Of a DNA stretch of 64,000 bases, positions 42,918 to 51,219 are shown piece by piece. The number at the start of each line of letters is the position of its first letter. Within the stretch, counting starts at the first letter, position 1. Source of the DNA: Acetobacterium fimetarium (GTDB lineage Bacteria > Bacillota > Clostridia > Eubacteriales > Eubacteriaceae); assembly GCF_014284475.1 (NCBI RefSeq), contig NZ_WJBC01000004.1, positions 62,001-126,000 on the forward strand, given 5' to 3'. The translations under genes and the position numbers were made by a program. Under the pieces are notes generated by a model, which was given only the letters and a program-made list of their open reading frames with translations, was not told the origin of the DNA and ran no database searches.

Positions 42918-43757
42918 CTACTCAACACTCCAGGCTTCAACATAAGGAACCGTTAATTCCGTTCCGGATTCCAGCGCATATGAATCAAATAATTCCGCTG
43001 TCGCCCATACCGTTACGGATTGGTCTTTTACCGGAGGTACCTCGCCCTGATTCAGGAGATAGGAGACTCGGACAATCTGACTGGGATCACTGCCAAGCTG
43101 CATAAAGAAATAAGACATCGCTGGTTCTGACTCCGTCTTTTGATCGACCTGAAAAACGCGTCCCGTTATTTTCACCTTTTTGCCGGTTTCATTTTTGGCA
43201 TTGTCAACAATTTCGGAATAAGGCAATTCAACCGCTTGGGCTTTAAAAGGTTCCAGTCTGGCTTGTCTCTGCTCGGAAGTTTCAGTATAATACCCCTTCG
43301 AAAAGTTTCCGGAATATACGACTTCACCGCGATAATTCGTTAACGTCCCCTGACCATCATATTGGTTGTTTTTATAATTTCCTTCATAGAAGAGTTGATC
43401 ATCCCAATATTCTTTGCCAGCTCCATTTAATTCATCATTCTGATAAACTCCGGTTTCTTTGAAGCCACTGTCATAAACGGTTTCTCCAGATCCCTGCATA
43501 TGACCTTTTTCCCATTCGCCTTCATATGACCAACCGATACCAGATCCATTTTCTGAAGTGAATGTTCCCTTCCCCTGAGGCAAGCCATCCACCAATTCTC
43601 CGGTGTATGTTCCTGTTTTTTCACCAAACGACAAGGTTAATGTCATTTCTTTGTCAGTCACCTTGTCAGCACTTTTTGCAGACCCTGGCATTGACGAACA
43701 AGCTGATACGACTAACATTAAAGTGATTGCCATAAAAACCAAACCAATTTTTCGCAT
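42918..43757 (-). CDS. MORN-repeat lipoprotein
   Basis: A 279-residue predicted lipoprotein. The signal peptide ends at the lipobox VSAC, so Cys20 is lipidated by Lgt. Residues about 45-150 hold four or five MORN-like repeats (YTGELVDGLPQGKGTF, YEGEWEKGHMQGSGE, YEGNYKNNQYDGQGT). The C-terminal 100 residues are a separate domain (KKVKITGRVFQVDQKTES ... QSVTVWATAELFDSY) with the look of a small OB-like beta domain. MORN repeats are known for membrane or scaffold binding in eukaryotes; their role in bacteria is unclear. A stand-alone gene. Confidence 0.8.
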   Translation of the reverse strand: MRKIGLVFMAITLMLVVSACSSMPGSAKSADKVTDKEMTLTLSFGEKTGTYTGELVDGLPQGKGTFTSENGSGIGWSYEGEWEKGHMQGSGETVYDSGFKETGVYQNDELNGAGKEYWDDQLFYEGNYKNNQYDGQGTLTNYRGEVVYSGNFSKGYYTETSEQRQARLEPFKAQAVELPYSEIVDNAKNETGKKVKITGRVFQVDQKTESEPAMSYFFMQLGSDPSQIVRVSYLLNQGEVPPVKDQSVTVWATAELFDSYALESGTELTVPYVEAWSVE

Positions 43758-43822
43758 CCTATTTCTCCTTCATTCTCTAAATTCTATTCAGAATAATACC
43801 CCTTTTATTGGAATTGAAACAG

Positions 43823-44536
43823 TCAGATGCTACCTTCCTGATCCATTCTTTTGACCTGATCAAGGAACTGATCCATCAGTTGATTATCCTGAAGCATTGA
43901 TGCGTTCTGCGATCGAATCACTTCCGGCTGCTGAATATAGTCTCCCGCGGTCAGTTCATCGCCGCAGTTTTCAATCAGCGCTTCAATGATCGGGCGGGTA
44001 TTTTCCAGATGGAACTGCAGGCCAAAGACTCTCTCTTGGTAGACAAAGCCCTGATTGTGGCAGGCCTCACTTTCAGCGATAACCACCGCCGCTGCGGGCA
44101 GATCGGCCACCACATCGCCATGCCAGTGAAAGACGACTGGTCTTTCGGGAAAAAAAGAAAATGCTGGCGAAAGTCTGGCTTTTTCACTCAAGGTAATGGG
44201 AAACCAGCCGATTTCTCTGTGGTTGTTTCTAACGACTTTCCCGCCGATCACATCCGCAATCAGCTGGCTCCCCAGACAGATGCCGATTACAATCTTGCCC
44301 TGCTCGATGGCATCCTTAATCAGCTGCTTTTCCCCGATCAGCCAGGGGTACTTCTGATCTTCATAAATATTCATGGGGCCCCCCATAACCACCAGCCAGT
44401 CAAAATCAGAAACATCGGGCAATGTTTCGTTTTTGTACAAATGGGTTGCGGTCACCGTGCAATTATTTTTATCGGCCCATTCCAGAATCCGGCCCGGATT
44501 CTCAAAAGGGACATGCTGTAAATAATGGATTCTCAT
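43823..44536 (-). CDS. Class I glutamine amidotransferase (GuaA-N-like)
   Basis: A 237-residue triad amidotransferase from the ATG at 44536 with a GGAGG site. The nucleophile Cys87 is in IGICLGSQLIADVIGG, the His in GLQFHLEN, with a downstream Glu available. VVMGGPMNIYED and HWHGD are typical of stand-alone GMP-synthase-like amidotransferases of the YfeJ / gamma-glutamyl hydrolase group. The substrate is unknown. A cobalamin riboswitch and two hairpins lie upstream on the same strand, but a terminator at 44621-44660 separates them from this gene. Confidence 0.85.
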   Translation of the reverse strand: MRIHYLQHVPFENPGRILEWADKNNCTVTATHLYKNETLPDVSDFDWLVVMGGPMNIYEDQKYPWLIGEKQLIKDAIEQGKIVIGICLGSQLIADVIGGKVVRNNHREIGWFPITLSEKARLSPAFSFFPERPVVFHWHGDVVADLPAAAVVIAESEACHNQGFVYQERVFGLQFHLENTRPIIEALIENCGDELTAGDYIQQPEVIRSQNASMLQDNQLMDQFLDQVKRMDQEGSI

Positions 44537-44620
44537 TTTCTGCCTCCAGATCTTAATCATCATATTAATGAAAGTATAACATTACCGCCATCTATTTTAT
44601 AATCATTTCACAAAAAAAGG

Positions 44621-44660
44621 CAATAAAAAAAGCCTATCCTGCGATACGCTTCTTTTATTG
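44621..44660. terminator. Second terminator between the third riboswitch and the amidotransferase
   Basis: Nearly full palindrome CAATAAAA-AAAGCC-TATC-CTGC-GATA-CGCTT-CTTTTATTG. It can terminate on either strand. Confidence 0.75.
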
Positions 44661-44759
44661 ATGCTCAAGTTTTCGGCCAGAAAAACTCAAGCGAAGGAAT
44701 GAACTATCTATCTTGCAAATTAATGAAAGCACTAAAAATTCGGGGATGCCACACATCAT
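44655..44759 (-). CDS. Possible 34-residue peptide gene behind the third cobalamin riboswitch
   Basis: Minus-strand frame MMCGIPEFLVLSLICKIDSS... ending ..SGRKLEHQ. It starts in a GGGGATGATG context and stops inside the 44621-44660 terminator. The start lies within a GGGGATG / CATCCCC hairpin (44739-44762). It is the only open frame I see between the two terminators on the riboswitch strand. The sequence is not recognised. It may be chance or the remnant of a lost riboswitch-controlled gene. Confidence 0.2.
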   Translation of the reverse strand: MMCGIPEFLVLSLICKIDSSFLRLSFSGRKLEHQ

Positions 44760-44842
44760 CCCCGAGGAAGGGAATTAAATACTGACTTGGAGATGTCCTT
44801 TTATTCGAAGAGATTCTATATCTATTGGCTAGGAGAAAAACC

Positions 44843-44871
44843 AAAAAAAATCCTTCTCCAACGGAGAAGGA
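44843..44871 (-). terminator. Expression-platform terminator of the third riboswitch
   Basis: Minus strand CCTTCTCC - GTT - GGAGAAGG followed by TTTTTTTT, about 65 nt 3' of the riboswitch core. Confidence 0.88.
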
Positions 44872-44929
44872 TAAAAGAATCATACTTTAAATTTTAAATA
44901 TAATGCTCTTACTTCCTCTAAATCGGAGG

Positions 44930-45100
44930 CGTTAATAAGAAATCACTACAAACAGGTCTTCTGGCTCAACAATCAACTTTCCATCTCCCTTCCCGCTAAT
45001 TTCTTAACAGTGGTTTCGAGACAGTCATCATGCATTACAGCTGCGATTACAGCAAAGGATTCACACCTTTTTCCCTTGAATATAGGACAAGTTCACTATT
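44930..45100 (-). promoter_or_regulatory. Third cobalamin riboswitch, 3' of cbiT
   Basis: Minus strand: GGTGTGAATCC, GCTGTAATCGCAGCTGTAAT, ACCACTGT, GCGGGAAGG and the B12 box GAGCCAGAAGACCTGTTTG. It is a more classical sequence than the hemA and cbiN versions. It is oriented towards the amidotransferase gene but has no obvious cobalamin gene downstream. Confidence 0.9.
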
Positions 45101-45166
45101 TAATTAAATGTATTTTACACCATCTGTTTGCGATTGTCAATGCTATCTGACAAATTATTCGCTTCT

Positions 45167-45757
45167 CTATACTTCTTTCGTTGCCACGTCTCCGGTAATG
45201 ATGAAAATCGGGTTAGCTGCTTTTAACATCGTCAGTCCGCCGATGCCTTCACCGCGGCTGATGCCGACCTGAATCAGTTCAACCTTGTCAAAATAGCGGT
45301 TCATCAGGGTTGTCGCCTGGGCGGCGTTTTCGAGCGTAACAAAATTGGCAACCACCCGACCGCCGGGGCGGATATTGTTTCGGCACCATTCAAACAGATC
45401 TTCCATATTGCCGCCAGAACCGCCGATGATGACGCGATCCACCTGCTCTGTTATTTGGTCCAGCGCTGCCGGCGCTTTGCCGGGAATGATCACCACATTG
45501 TCGGCCTGAAAATGCTCTTTGTTTTGCTGCACCAGTTCCAGTGCCGTTTCCTTGGCTTCCACCGCGTAAACCCGTCCCGGTGCCGCCGCATAAGCCGCTT
45601 CCATGGTCAGTCCGCCGGTGCCGGCGCCGATATCCACCACCACATCACCTGGTTCAATGCCCAGCAGCGAAATCGTCAGAATCCGGATTTCTCTTTTCGT
45701 CATCGGTGCTTTTCCCCGAATATAGGCCTCATCCTTGTATCCTGCTATCTTACTCAT
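45167..45757 (-). CDS. cbiT: Cobalt-precorrin-6B C15-methyltransferase (decarboxylating) CbiT
   Basis: Methylates C15 and decarboxylates the C12 acetate side chain. It is 196 residues with a class I SAM fold (unlike the other methylases here). Motif I is VVDIGAGTGGLTMEAA, VYAVEAKETA follows, and IIGGSGGNMEDLF and PGGRVVANFVTLEN are the CbiT hallmarks. The start overlaps cbiE by 8 nt. It is the last gene of the btuF operon; the third riboswitch begins about 67 nt after it. It is a separate gene from cbiE here, whereas some organisms fuse them as CobL. Confidence 0.94.
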   Translation of the reverse strand: MSKIAGYKDEAYIRGKAPMTKREIRILTISLLGIEPGDVVVDIGAGTGGLTMEAAYAAAPGRVYAVEAKETALELVQQNKEHFQADNVVIIPGKAPAALDQITEQVDRVIIGGSGGNMEDLFEWCRNNIRPGGRVVANFVTLENAAQATTLMNRYFDKVELIQVGISRGEGIGGLTMLKAANPIFIITGDVATKEV

Positions 45758-46376
45758 TGATGACCACCACTACCGCCATTCCTTTCTCCTGAAAAGTCAG
45801 GGCTTCTGCAACTGTCAGACGCGTTATTTTTTCATTGGGATAGGACAATTCCTCACCCACGTAGATGGTGCTGTTTGTTATGCCGGCCGCTGCCAGCGTT
45901 TTGGCAATGAAGGCCGTGTTGTTGGATTTGTCAGTCAAAATCCCCAGTTTCCCGTTTTCTTTAACCGCGGTGGCCAGATCCTGATCCCGTCCGTGCAGGC
46001 TCATCAGTCTGGCATCCTGCCAGGTTTCTCCCAGCTTGGCAAAAAGATACTGCAGTGAGCTGATTCCGGGGATGCAGACGATGTCTTTTTCCGGAATCAC
46101 TTTTTTCGTGTAGGACAGCATGCTGTAAAAGCCGGTATCGCCCGATACCACCAGCGCCGTTTTTTTAGTCCGGTAGACCTTCGCAATCTCAGCCATCAGT
46201 TCGCTCAGCGGTGTTCCCTGGCCGATAAAGAGCATCTGCTTGCCGCTGATATCAAAGCTTTCGGCATGTCTTGTCCCGCAGAGAATCACCTCGGCCGCCT
46301 CAATCTCTTTTTTGGCAATCGGCAGGATATAGTCCGGATGTCCCGGCCCCAGGCCGATGATTTTTAGTGGGTACAT
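45750..46376 (-). CDS. cbiE: Cobalt-precorrin-7 C5-methyltransferase CbiE
   Basis: Tetrapyrrole methylase acting at C5. It is 208 residues beginning MYPLKIIGLGPGHPDYILP, with VVSGDTGFYSMLSY, CIPGISSLQYLFAKL, LMSLHGRD (the CbiE signature) and YVGEELSYPNEKI. It overlaps cbiD by 13 nt and cbiT by 8 nt, forming the cbiD-E-T block. Confidence 0.95.
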   Translation of the reverse strand: MYPLKIIGLGPGHPDYILPIAKKEIEAAEVILCGTRHAESFDISGKQMLFIGQGTPLSELMAEIAKVYRTKKTALVVSGDTGFYSMLSYTKKVIPEKDIVCIPGISSLQYLFAKLGETWQDARLMSLHGRDQDLATAVKENGKLGILTDKSNNTAFIAKTLAAAGITNSTIYVGEELSYPNEKITRLTVAEALTFQEKGMAVVVVINE

Positions 46377-47509
46377 AATCGTTTCCTCAATTCTTCGGCA
46401 TCTTTACTTTGGCCCAACAGGCCGTGAACCTTGGAGAATAAAACCACTTCGAAATCGATGTTCCCGTAAACGCGGGCAGTGACCTTTTTCTTGACCACTT
46501 CCGCCAGATGATTGAAATAATCCGGCAGTGCGGCGTCCAGAATGATATCCACCGCCTCATCCGTCGTTTTGGCGGCCATGATGTTCGCAATGACGGTTTG
46601 GGATGCGCCGAGCAAACCCGCATGCGCGGCCAGAATTTCCATGCGCGCATCGGCAACACTGCTGTGGGTATTGAAGATGCCGCCGGCCACCTTGACCAGT
46701 TTCCCCAGATGGCCGATCAACAGGATTTTTTCAAATGCCATCCGTTCCGCCTCATCGAGCATAAAGCCCATGTAATTGCTGGTTTTGATGAGCAGCTCCA
46801 GGTTGAGATTCAACGATTCTGAAAAGTCTTTGCCATAATTGCCCGGTACAAAAATAATTTCCTTGAAGCCCTTGGCATTGAGAACACTCATTTCAAGTTT
46901 CAGGGAAGCCTTTAACGCGACTTCGCTCATCGGTTCGACGATTCCCGATGTTCCCAGCACCGACAAGCCGCCTTGAATACCCAGCTTCGGGTTGAAGGTC
47001 CGTTTGGCCAGTTCCACACCCTCAGGAATGGAAATTTCGACGATCCAGCCTTTCGGTAGCTCTGTTTCCCCACCGGTCTGATGCTGTTTTACCGTGTTTT
47101 CAATTTCCCGGGTGATCATTTCCCGCGGCACCGGATTGATTGCCGGTTCTCCGACCGGGATACTGAGTCCCACCGAGGTGACCGTTCCCACACCGATCCC
47201 CGCGACAAACTGCACCCCGGCCTGATCCGTAGGGGTTATTTTGGAAAAAACTTTGGCGCCATGGGTGACATCCGGGTCATCACCGCCATCTTTGACTACC
47301 GAACAGGAAGCTTGTTTTTGATCAAACGCCTGATCGTGCAGGATCAGATCCAGGGTCCAGCCCTTGGGCGTGTTGATCTCAATGGTTGCGAGTTTTTTCT
47401 GGTTCAGATACATCAGCAGTGCTGCTTTTGTCGCTGCGGCGGCACAGGAACCGGTGGTGTAGCCATAACGCAGTTCTTTGCCGTCTTTCTCAATCGTTCG
47501 ATTTAACAT
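46364..47509 (-). CDS. cbiD: Cobalt-precorrin-5B C1-methyltransferase CbiD
   Basis: C1 methylation in the anaerobic pathway. It is 381 residues, with the N-terminal LRYGYTTGSCAAAATKAAL signature, SVVKDGGDDPDVTHG, VGTVTSVGLSIPVGEPAINPVPR, GLSVLGTSGIVEPMSE and the C-terminal LLIGHLGKLVKVAGGIFNTHS. CbiD is specific to cobalt-early synthesis and together with CbiG and CbiK identifies the pathway as anaerobic. Confidence 0.96.
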   Translation of the reverse strand: MLNRTIEKDGKELRYGYTTGSCAAAATKAALLMYLNQKKLATIEINTPKGWTLDLILHDQAFDQKQASCSVVKDGGDDPDVTHGAKVFSKITPTDQAGVQFVAGIGVGTVTSVGLSIPVGEPAINPVPREMITREIENTVKQHQTGGETELPKGWIVEISIPEGVELAKRTFNPKLGIQGGLSVLGTSGIVEPMSEVALKASLKLEMSVLNAKGFKEIIFVPGNYGKDFSESLNLNLELLIKTSNYMGFMLDEAERMAFEKILLIGHLGKLVKVAGGIFNTHSSVADARMEILAAHAGLLGASQTVIANIMAAKTTDEAVDIILDAALPDYFNHLAEVVKKKVTARVYGNIDFEVVLFSKVHGLLGQSKDAEELRKRLCTH

Positions 47510-47522
47510 AAGCCTACCTCGA

Positions 47523-48251
47523 TCATTGCAGGGGATAATTCTTTTTGATTAACAGGGTTGACAGATAGGGAATCTTTGCCTTGAGCACATCGATGTCCCG
47601 CACGACCTGCTGATTCGCCATGCCGATATTGGACACCAGCACAAACGACTTTTCCAGCCCCCTGGCTTCCAGCTCCTGCGCCATCCAGGCATTGTTGGCG
47701 GAAACTTTCATCACGACGATATTCTGATGGGCATCCAGAATCGCCCGGATTTCTTCGACCGGCTGTGTCATCGCCACAATCGCCAGAGATTCTTCGCCCT
47801 GAGTCAGCGGGATATTGAGCTGCGCGCCCAGATTGCAGAAAGATGGTACCCCCGACAGGGTAACCACTTCGATGTTTCGCTTGAGCAGATATTCCATCAC
47901 ATAAGAATAGGTGCTGAATACCATCGGATCCCCCAGCGTGATGAAGACCACATTTTTTCCTTCGTTCAAAAGCAGTTCAATCTCATCCGCATTTTCTTGC
48001 CATTGTTTTTCCAGCACGTCCCGCTCTGCGCTCAGGGAGATCATCGGAAAATTCATTTCCAGCACCTTGGACAGATCGGTAATATGGCTCTTGACAATTT
48101 CAAAGGCAATGCTTGGTTTGCCCATTTTTTTCGTCGGGGTGATCACGACATCACAGCTATCCAGTACCCTGGCTGCTTTTACCGTGATCAAATCGGGATC
48201 TCCCGGTCCGACTCCGATGCCATAAAAAATTCCTTTTTTCGCTGCCGTCAT
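47523..48251 (-). CDS. cbiL: Cobalt-precorrin-2 C20-methyltransferase CbiL
   Basis: Tetrapyrrole methylase acting at C20. It is 242 residues from the ATG at 48251, 4 nt after the cbiC stop, with a GGGAATGG site inside the end of cbiC; the longer frame is not needed. Motifs: IGVGPGDPDLITVKA, VITPTKKMGKPSIAFEIV (CbiL-like), ITLGDPMVFSTYSYVMEYL and LSGVPSFCNLGAQLNIPL. Followed 13 nt later by cbiD. Confidence 0.94.
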   Translation of the reverse strand: MTAAKKGIFYGIGVGPGDPDLITVKAARVLDSCDVVITPTKKMGKPSIAFEIVKSHITDLSKVLEMNFPMISLSAERDVLEKQWQENADEIELLLNEGKNVVFITLGDPMVFSTYSYVMEYLLKRNIEVVTLSGVPSFCNLGAQLNIPLTQGEESLAIVAMTQPVEEIRAILDAHQNIVVMKVSANNAWMAQELEARGLEKSFVLVSNIGMANQQVVRDIDVLKAKIPYLSTLLIKKNYPLQ

Positions 48252-48255
48252 TTTG

Positions 48256-48885
48256 CTACCATTCCCTTCCCAGTTGATACAACATCGCATTCAGAATGGC
48301 TGCGACCACAGGGCTGCCGCCTTTTCTTCCGTTAATCCGGATGATCGGACTGTCGATCTGATCCAGCGCCACTTTTGATTCCGCCGCACCGACAAAACCA
48401 ATGGGTGCACCGATAATCAGATCCGGTGCGGCTTCCCCGGCTTTCACTTTCTCGATCAGGGTGTACAGCGCCGTCGGCGCATTACCGATGGCATAAATAC
48501 CGATGCTTTCATCCTTGAAGGCTTTTTCCATGCCGACGGTGGAACGGGTCACGCCACGTTCTTTGGCTTCTTTCATCACATCCGGATCATGGACATAATT
48601 GACAATCTCGATGCCATGATCAGCCAGTGCTTTTTTATTGACCGCCACCTGGATCATCCGCGTATCCGCATAAATCTTCTTGCCTTTTTTCAGGGCTTCC
48701 ATGCCTTTTTCATAACCATTGTTAAGGATCTCCAGCAGATCGGCATATTCAAAATCCGCAGTGGTATGAATAATCCGTTTGACCATCGGCGCGATGTCTT
48801 CCGGAAAAACCTTGTCTCCCATTTCCGCGGTGATAATCTCAAAACTGCGTTCTTCTATTTCTCGTGGGTTGTTGATATATGACAT
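48256..48885 (-). CDS. cbiC: Cobalt-precorrin-8 methylmutase CbiC
   Basis: Moves the methyl group from C11 to C12, giving cobyrinic acid. It is 209 residues. The N-terminal PREIEERSFEIITAEMG, RIIHTTADFEYADLLE (with the catalytic His), TRMIQVAVN and the C-terminal IGAPIGFVGAAESKVAL and IRINGRKGGSPVVAAILNAML are conserved. It lies 35 nt after pduX. Confidence 0.96.
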   Translation of the reverse strand: MSYINNPREIEERSFEIITAEMGDKVFPEDIAPMVKRIIHTTADFEYADLLEILNNGYEKGMEALKKGKKIYADTRMIQVAVNKKALADHGIEIVNYVHDPDVMKEAKERGVTRSTVGMEKAFKDESIGIYAIGNAPTALYTLIEKVKAGEAAPDLIIGAPIGFVGAAESKVALDQIDSPIIRINGRKGGSPVVAAILNAMLYQLGREW

Positions 48886-48920
48886 ATTTTCTCACTTTCC
48901 TGTCTTTATTTATTTTTTAT

Positions 48921-49805
48921 TTAATCTTCCTCGCGGGATATCTCGATCCCGCCGGGAATCAGCTGATTGCAATATATTTTAGCGTAAGCCGTCTCCGGAA
49001 TCTGTTCTGCAAATGCCTTTTTAAACGCTTTTTCCTGAAAATGCGCTTGCTCATGCATAATCCCGATCACCGTGCCGCTGTGTCCGATAACGGTTCCCAG
49101 CCCTCCGTATGTCACCGACAATTCATTTAGTATCTCCAGATAGGGTTTTTTCAACCTTTTCTGGTTGAGAAAGGCACTTCTGGTACAGGCCGCTCCAATG
49201 TCTCGCAGATTTTTTGTTTTGACGCCATGCTCAAACTGTTCCACAATTTCCGCAAAGGTTTCCAGATCCTGCTTTGAATAATCATCCTGGGTTTCATTGA
49301 AGGACATCGTGTCGATGCCGCCATGAAAATCGATGATCAGCAGGTCCGCTGCCACGCAACCGCCGAAACTTTTAAGCACCCGGCCGTCAATGTGATTGAA
49401 CAGATTCAGCTTAGGAAACATCAGATTATCCGATGGTTCAATCGCGGTGCAGACGGCCCCGACTTCTGCCGGCGTCAGCCCCAGCTCAAAATATGCTGAC
49501 AGTCCCGCCGCCATGCCGGCCAGATCGGCCGTGCTGCTGGCCATGCCTTTTTCCAGCGGTATTTCGGAAGCCATTGAAATGTTCAGCCGGTCTTTCTCCT
49601 TTTCTGGAATGGCGTAACGGCGAAACACCGCTTCAATCATCGCGACCGTCTTGGGCTTTTGAAGCTTCAGATTGCCCTGGCCCTCTGCGATGGTAATCCG
49701 GGAATAGCGGTCGATCGGCGACGAAACCAGACAGGGATTGCCAGCAAACCAGCCCTGAATGAATTCGCCGCAGGTTCCCGGTGTTCTGACCTTGACCCGT
49801 CTCAT
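48921..49805 (-). CDS. pduX: PduX-type L-threonine kinase
   Basis: GHMP-family kinase that makes L-threonine O-3-phosphate, the substrate of CobD. It is 294 residues. The N-terminal TPGTCGEFIQGWF and the ATP loop PLEKGMASSTADLAGMAAGL are characteristic of PduX rather than of homoserine or mevalonate kinases. IEPSDNLMF and GLGTVIGHSGTVIGI complete the family pattern. It overlaps the cbiA stop by 4 nt. Its location among cbi genes supports the assignment over other GHMP kinases. Confidence 0.92.
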   Translation of the reverse strand: MRRVKVRTPGTCGEFIQGWFAGNPCLVSSPIDRYSRITIAEGQGNLKLQKPKTVAMIEAVFRRYAIPEKEKDRLNISMASEIPLEKGMASSTADLAGMAAGLSAYFELGLTPAEVGAVCTAIEPSDNLMFPKLNLFNHIDGRVLKSFGGCVAADLLIIDFHGGIDTMSFNETQDDYSKQDLETFAEIVEQFEHGVKTKNLRDIGAACTRSAFLNQKRLKKPYLEILNELSVTYGGLGTVIGHSGTVIGIMHEQAHFQEKAFKKAFAEQIPETAYAKIYCNQLIPGGIEISREED

Positions 49806-51169
49806 TTTTGTTCCTCGCGGTATGCCAGCACGGTCGTCAGCAAAGCCTTCAGAAATAACGGATTGCTGTAAAAATGAATGTGCGGATAGCCGGCCAGCAC
49901 GTTTTTACGGCGATAGCCGCAGGTCCAGGTGCGGCTGTTTTTGGTGATCACGTAAGCCGTCGGAACCGCTTCGGATATCGTCACATCGCTGTGGTGAAAT
50001 TCATGGCCCCGGATTTCGATCGATTTTCCGCCCAGATAGGCGCAGATTTCGACATAGCCAAAACGCTGCAGGCGCTCCGTCATTTTGGCATCCCCGTCAA
50101 TAAAACCGACCGCACGGTTGGTTTCGCCACTGTTTAACGTCATCGATTTTGTCAGATACATCAGCCCCCCGCATTCGGCATAACAGGGCAGTCCGGCTTC
50201 TAGTTGATGCTTGATGTCAGCCAGCATCGTCTCGTTTTGCGCCAGTTCGGCACCAAAGACTTCCGGAAAGCCGCCGCCGATATAAAGCCCGTCCAGGTTT
50301 TTCGGCAGCCCGCTGTCATTGAGCGGGCTGAGTGGCACCAGTTCAATTCCGGCATTTTCCAGCGCCCGGAAATTATCCTCATAATAGAAATTAAAGGCCC
50401 GGTCTTTCGGCACGCCGATGCGCAAGCCCCGGTATTTTTCCTGCCAGCCTATAAACGGATCGACATAACGGCTGGCGCGCTCCCCGTGTCGGCTGAGCTC
50501 CAGAATCCGGTCCAGATCGATGTGCGCTTCAGCCAGTTCAGCCGCTTTGTCCACCTTTTCTCTGAAATCGGCAATCTCCTCCACCGGCACCAGCCCGAGA
50601 TGACGGCTGTCCATGATGATGTCCGGATTGTTCGGGAAGTATCCCAGACAGGTCACATCATTATAGGCTTCAATCATTTCCTTGAGCAGCTGATACTGCG
50701 ACTCCGAAGAGATCCGGTTGATGATTACCCCGGAAATTTTAGTGTTTGGATCAAAACCGATGTACCCTTTCACCAGGGCTGCCGCGCTTTTCGACATGCC
50801 CCGGCCGTCGATGATTAAAATCACCGGGGCGGCGACGGTTTTGGCAAGATAGGCACTGCTGCCGACATCGGATTCCAGACTGTGTCCGTCATACAGTCCC
50901 ATAACCCCTTCCGCTATTCCCAGATCGTTCTCTGTTTCCAGGCGACGGTCGAACAGTCCCCGGATCGTGTCCTCATCCAGCAGCCAGGTATCCAGGTTGA
51001 TGGAAGGCTCCCCGGTGACAAAGCTGTGAAACATGGGGTCGATATAATCCGGTCCGGTTTTAAACGGCTTAACACGGATGCCTCTTTTTTTAAAGGCGGC
51101 CATGATTCCCATGGTCACCGTTGTTTTGCCCACATTACTGCTGGCGCCGGCCAGCATAAAATAATTCAT
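49802..51169 (-). CDS. cbiA: Cobyrinic acid a,c-diamide synthase CbiA
   Basis: Glutamine-dependent amidation of the a and c side chains of cobyrinic acid. It is 455 residues. The N-terminal ATP domain has AGASSNVGKTTVTMGIM and KTGPDYIDPMFHS. The amidotransferase domain has the nucleophile Cys in LPCYAECGGLMYL and the distal His in IRGHEFHHSDV. IGGGFPEVFGAELAQN is a CbiA/CobB hallmark. It follows btuD by 50 nt and overlaps pduX by 4 nt. Confidence 0.96.
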   Translation of the reverse strand: MNYFMLAGASSNVGKTTVTMGIMAAFKKRGIRVKPFKTGPDYIDPMFHSFVTGEPSINLDTWLLDEDTIRGLFDRRLETENDLGIAEGVMGLYDGHSLESDVGSSAYLAKTVAAPVILIIDGRGMSKSAAALVKGYIGFDPNTKISGVIINRISSESQYQLLKEMIEAYNDVTCLGYFPNNPDIIMDSRHLGLVPVEEIADFREKVDKAAELAEAHIDLDRILELSRHGERASRYVDPFIGWQEKYRGLRIGVPKDRAFNFYYEDNFRALENAGIELVPLSPLNDSGLPKNLDGLYIGGGFPEVFGAELAQNETMLADIKHQLEAGLPCYAECGGLMYLTKSMTLNSGETNRAVGFIDGDAKMTERLQRFGYVEICAYLGGKSIEIRGHEFHHSDVTISEAVPTAYVITKNSRTWTCGYRRKNVLAGYPHIHFYSNPLFLKALLTTVLAYREEQK

Positions 51170-51219
51170 AATTTTGTTTCCTCCTAAAAATGACCGTCAG
51201 ACCCTGAGTGTCTTATAAT

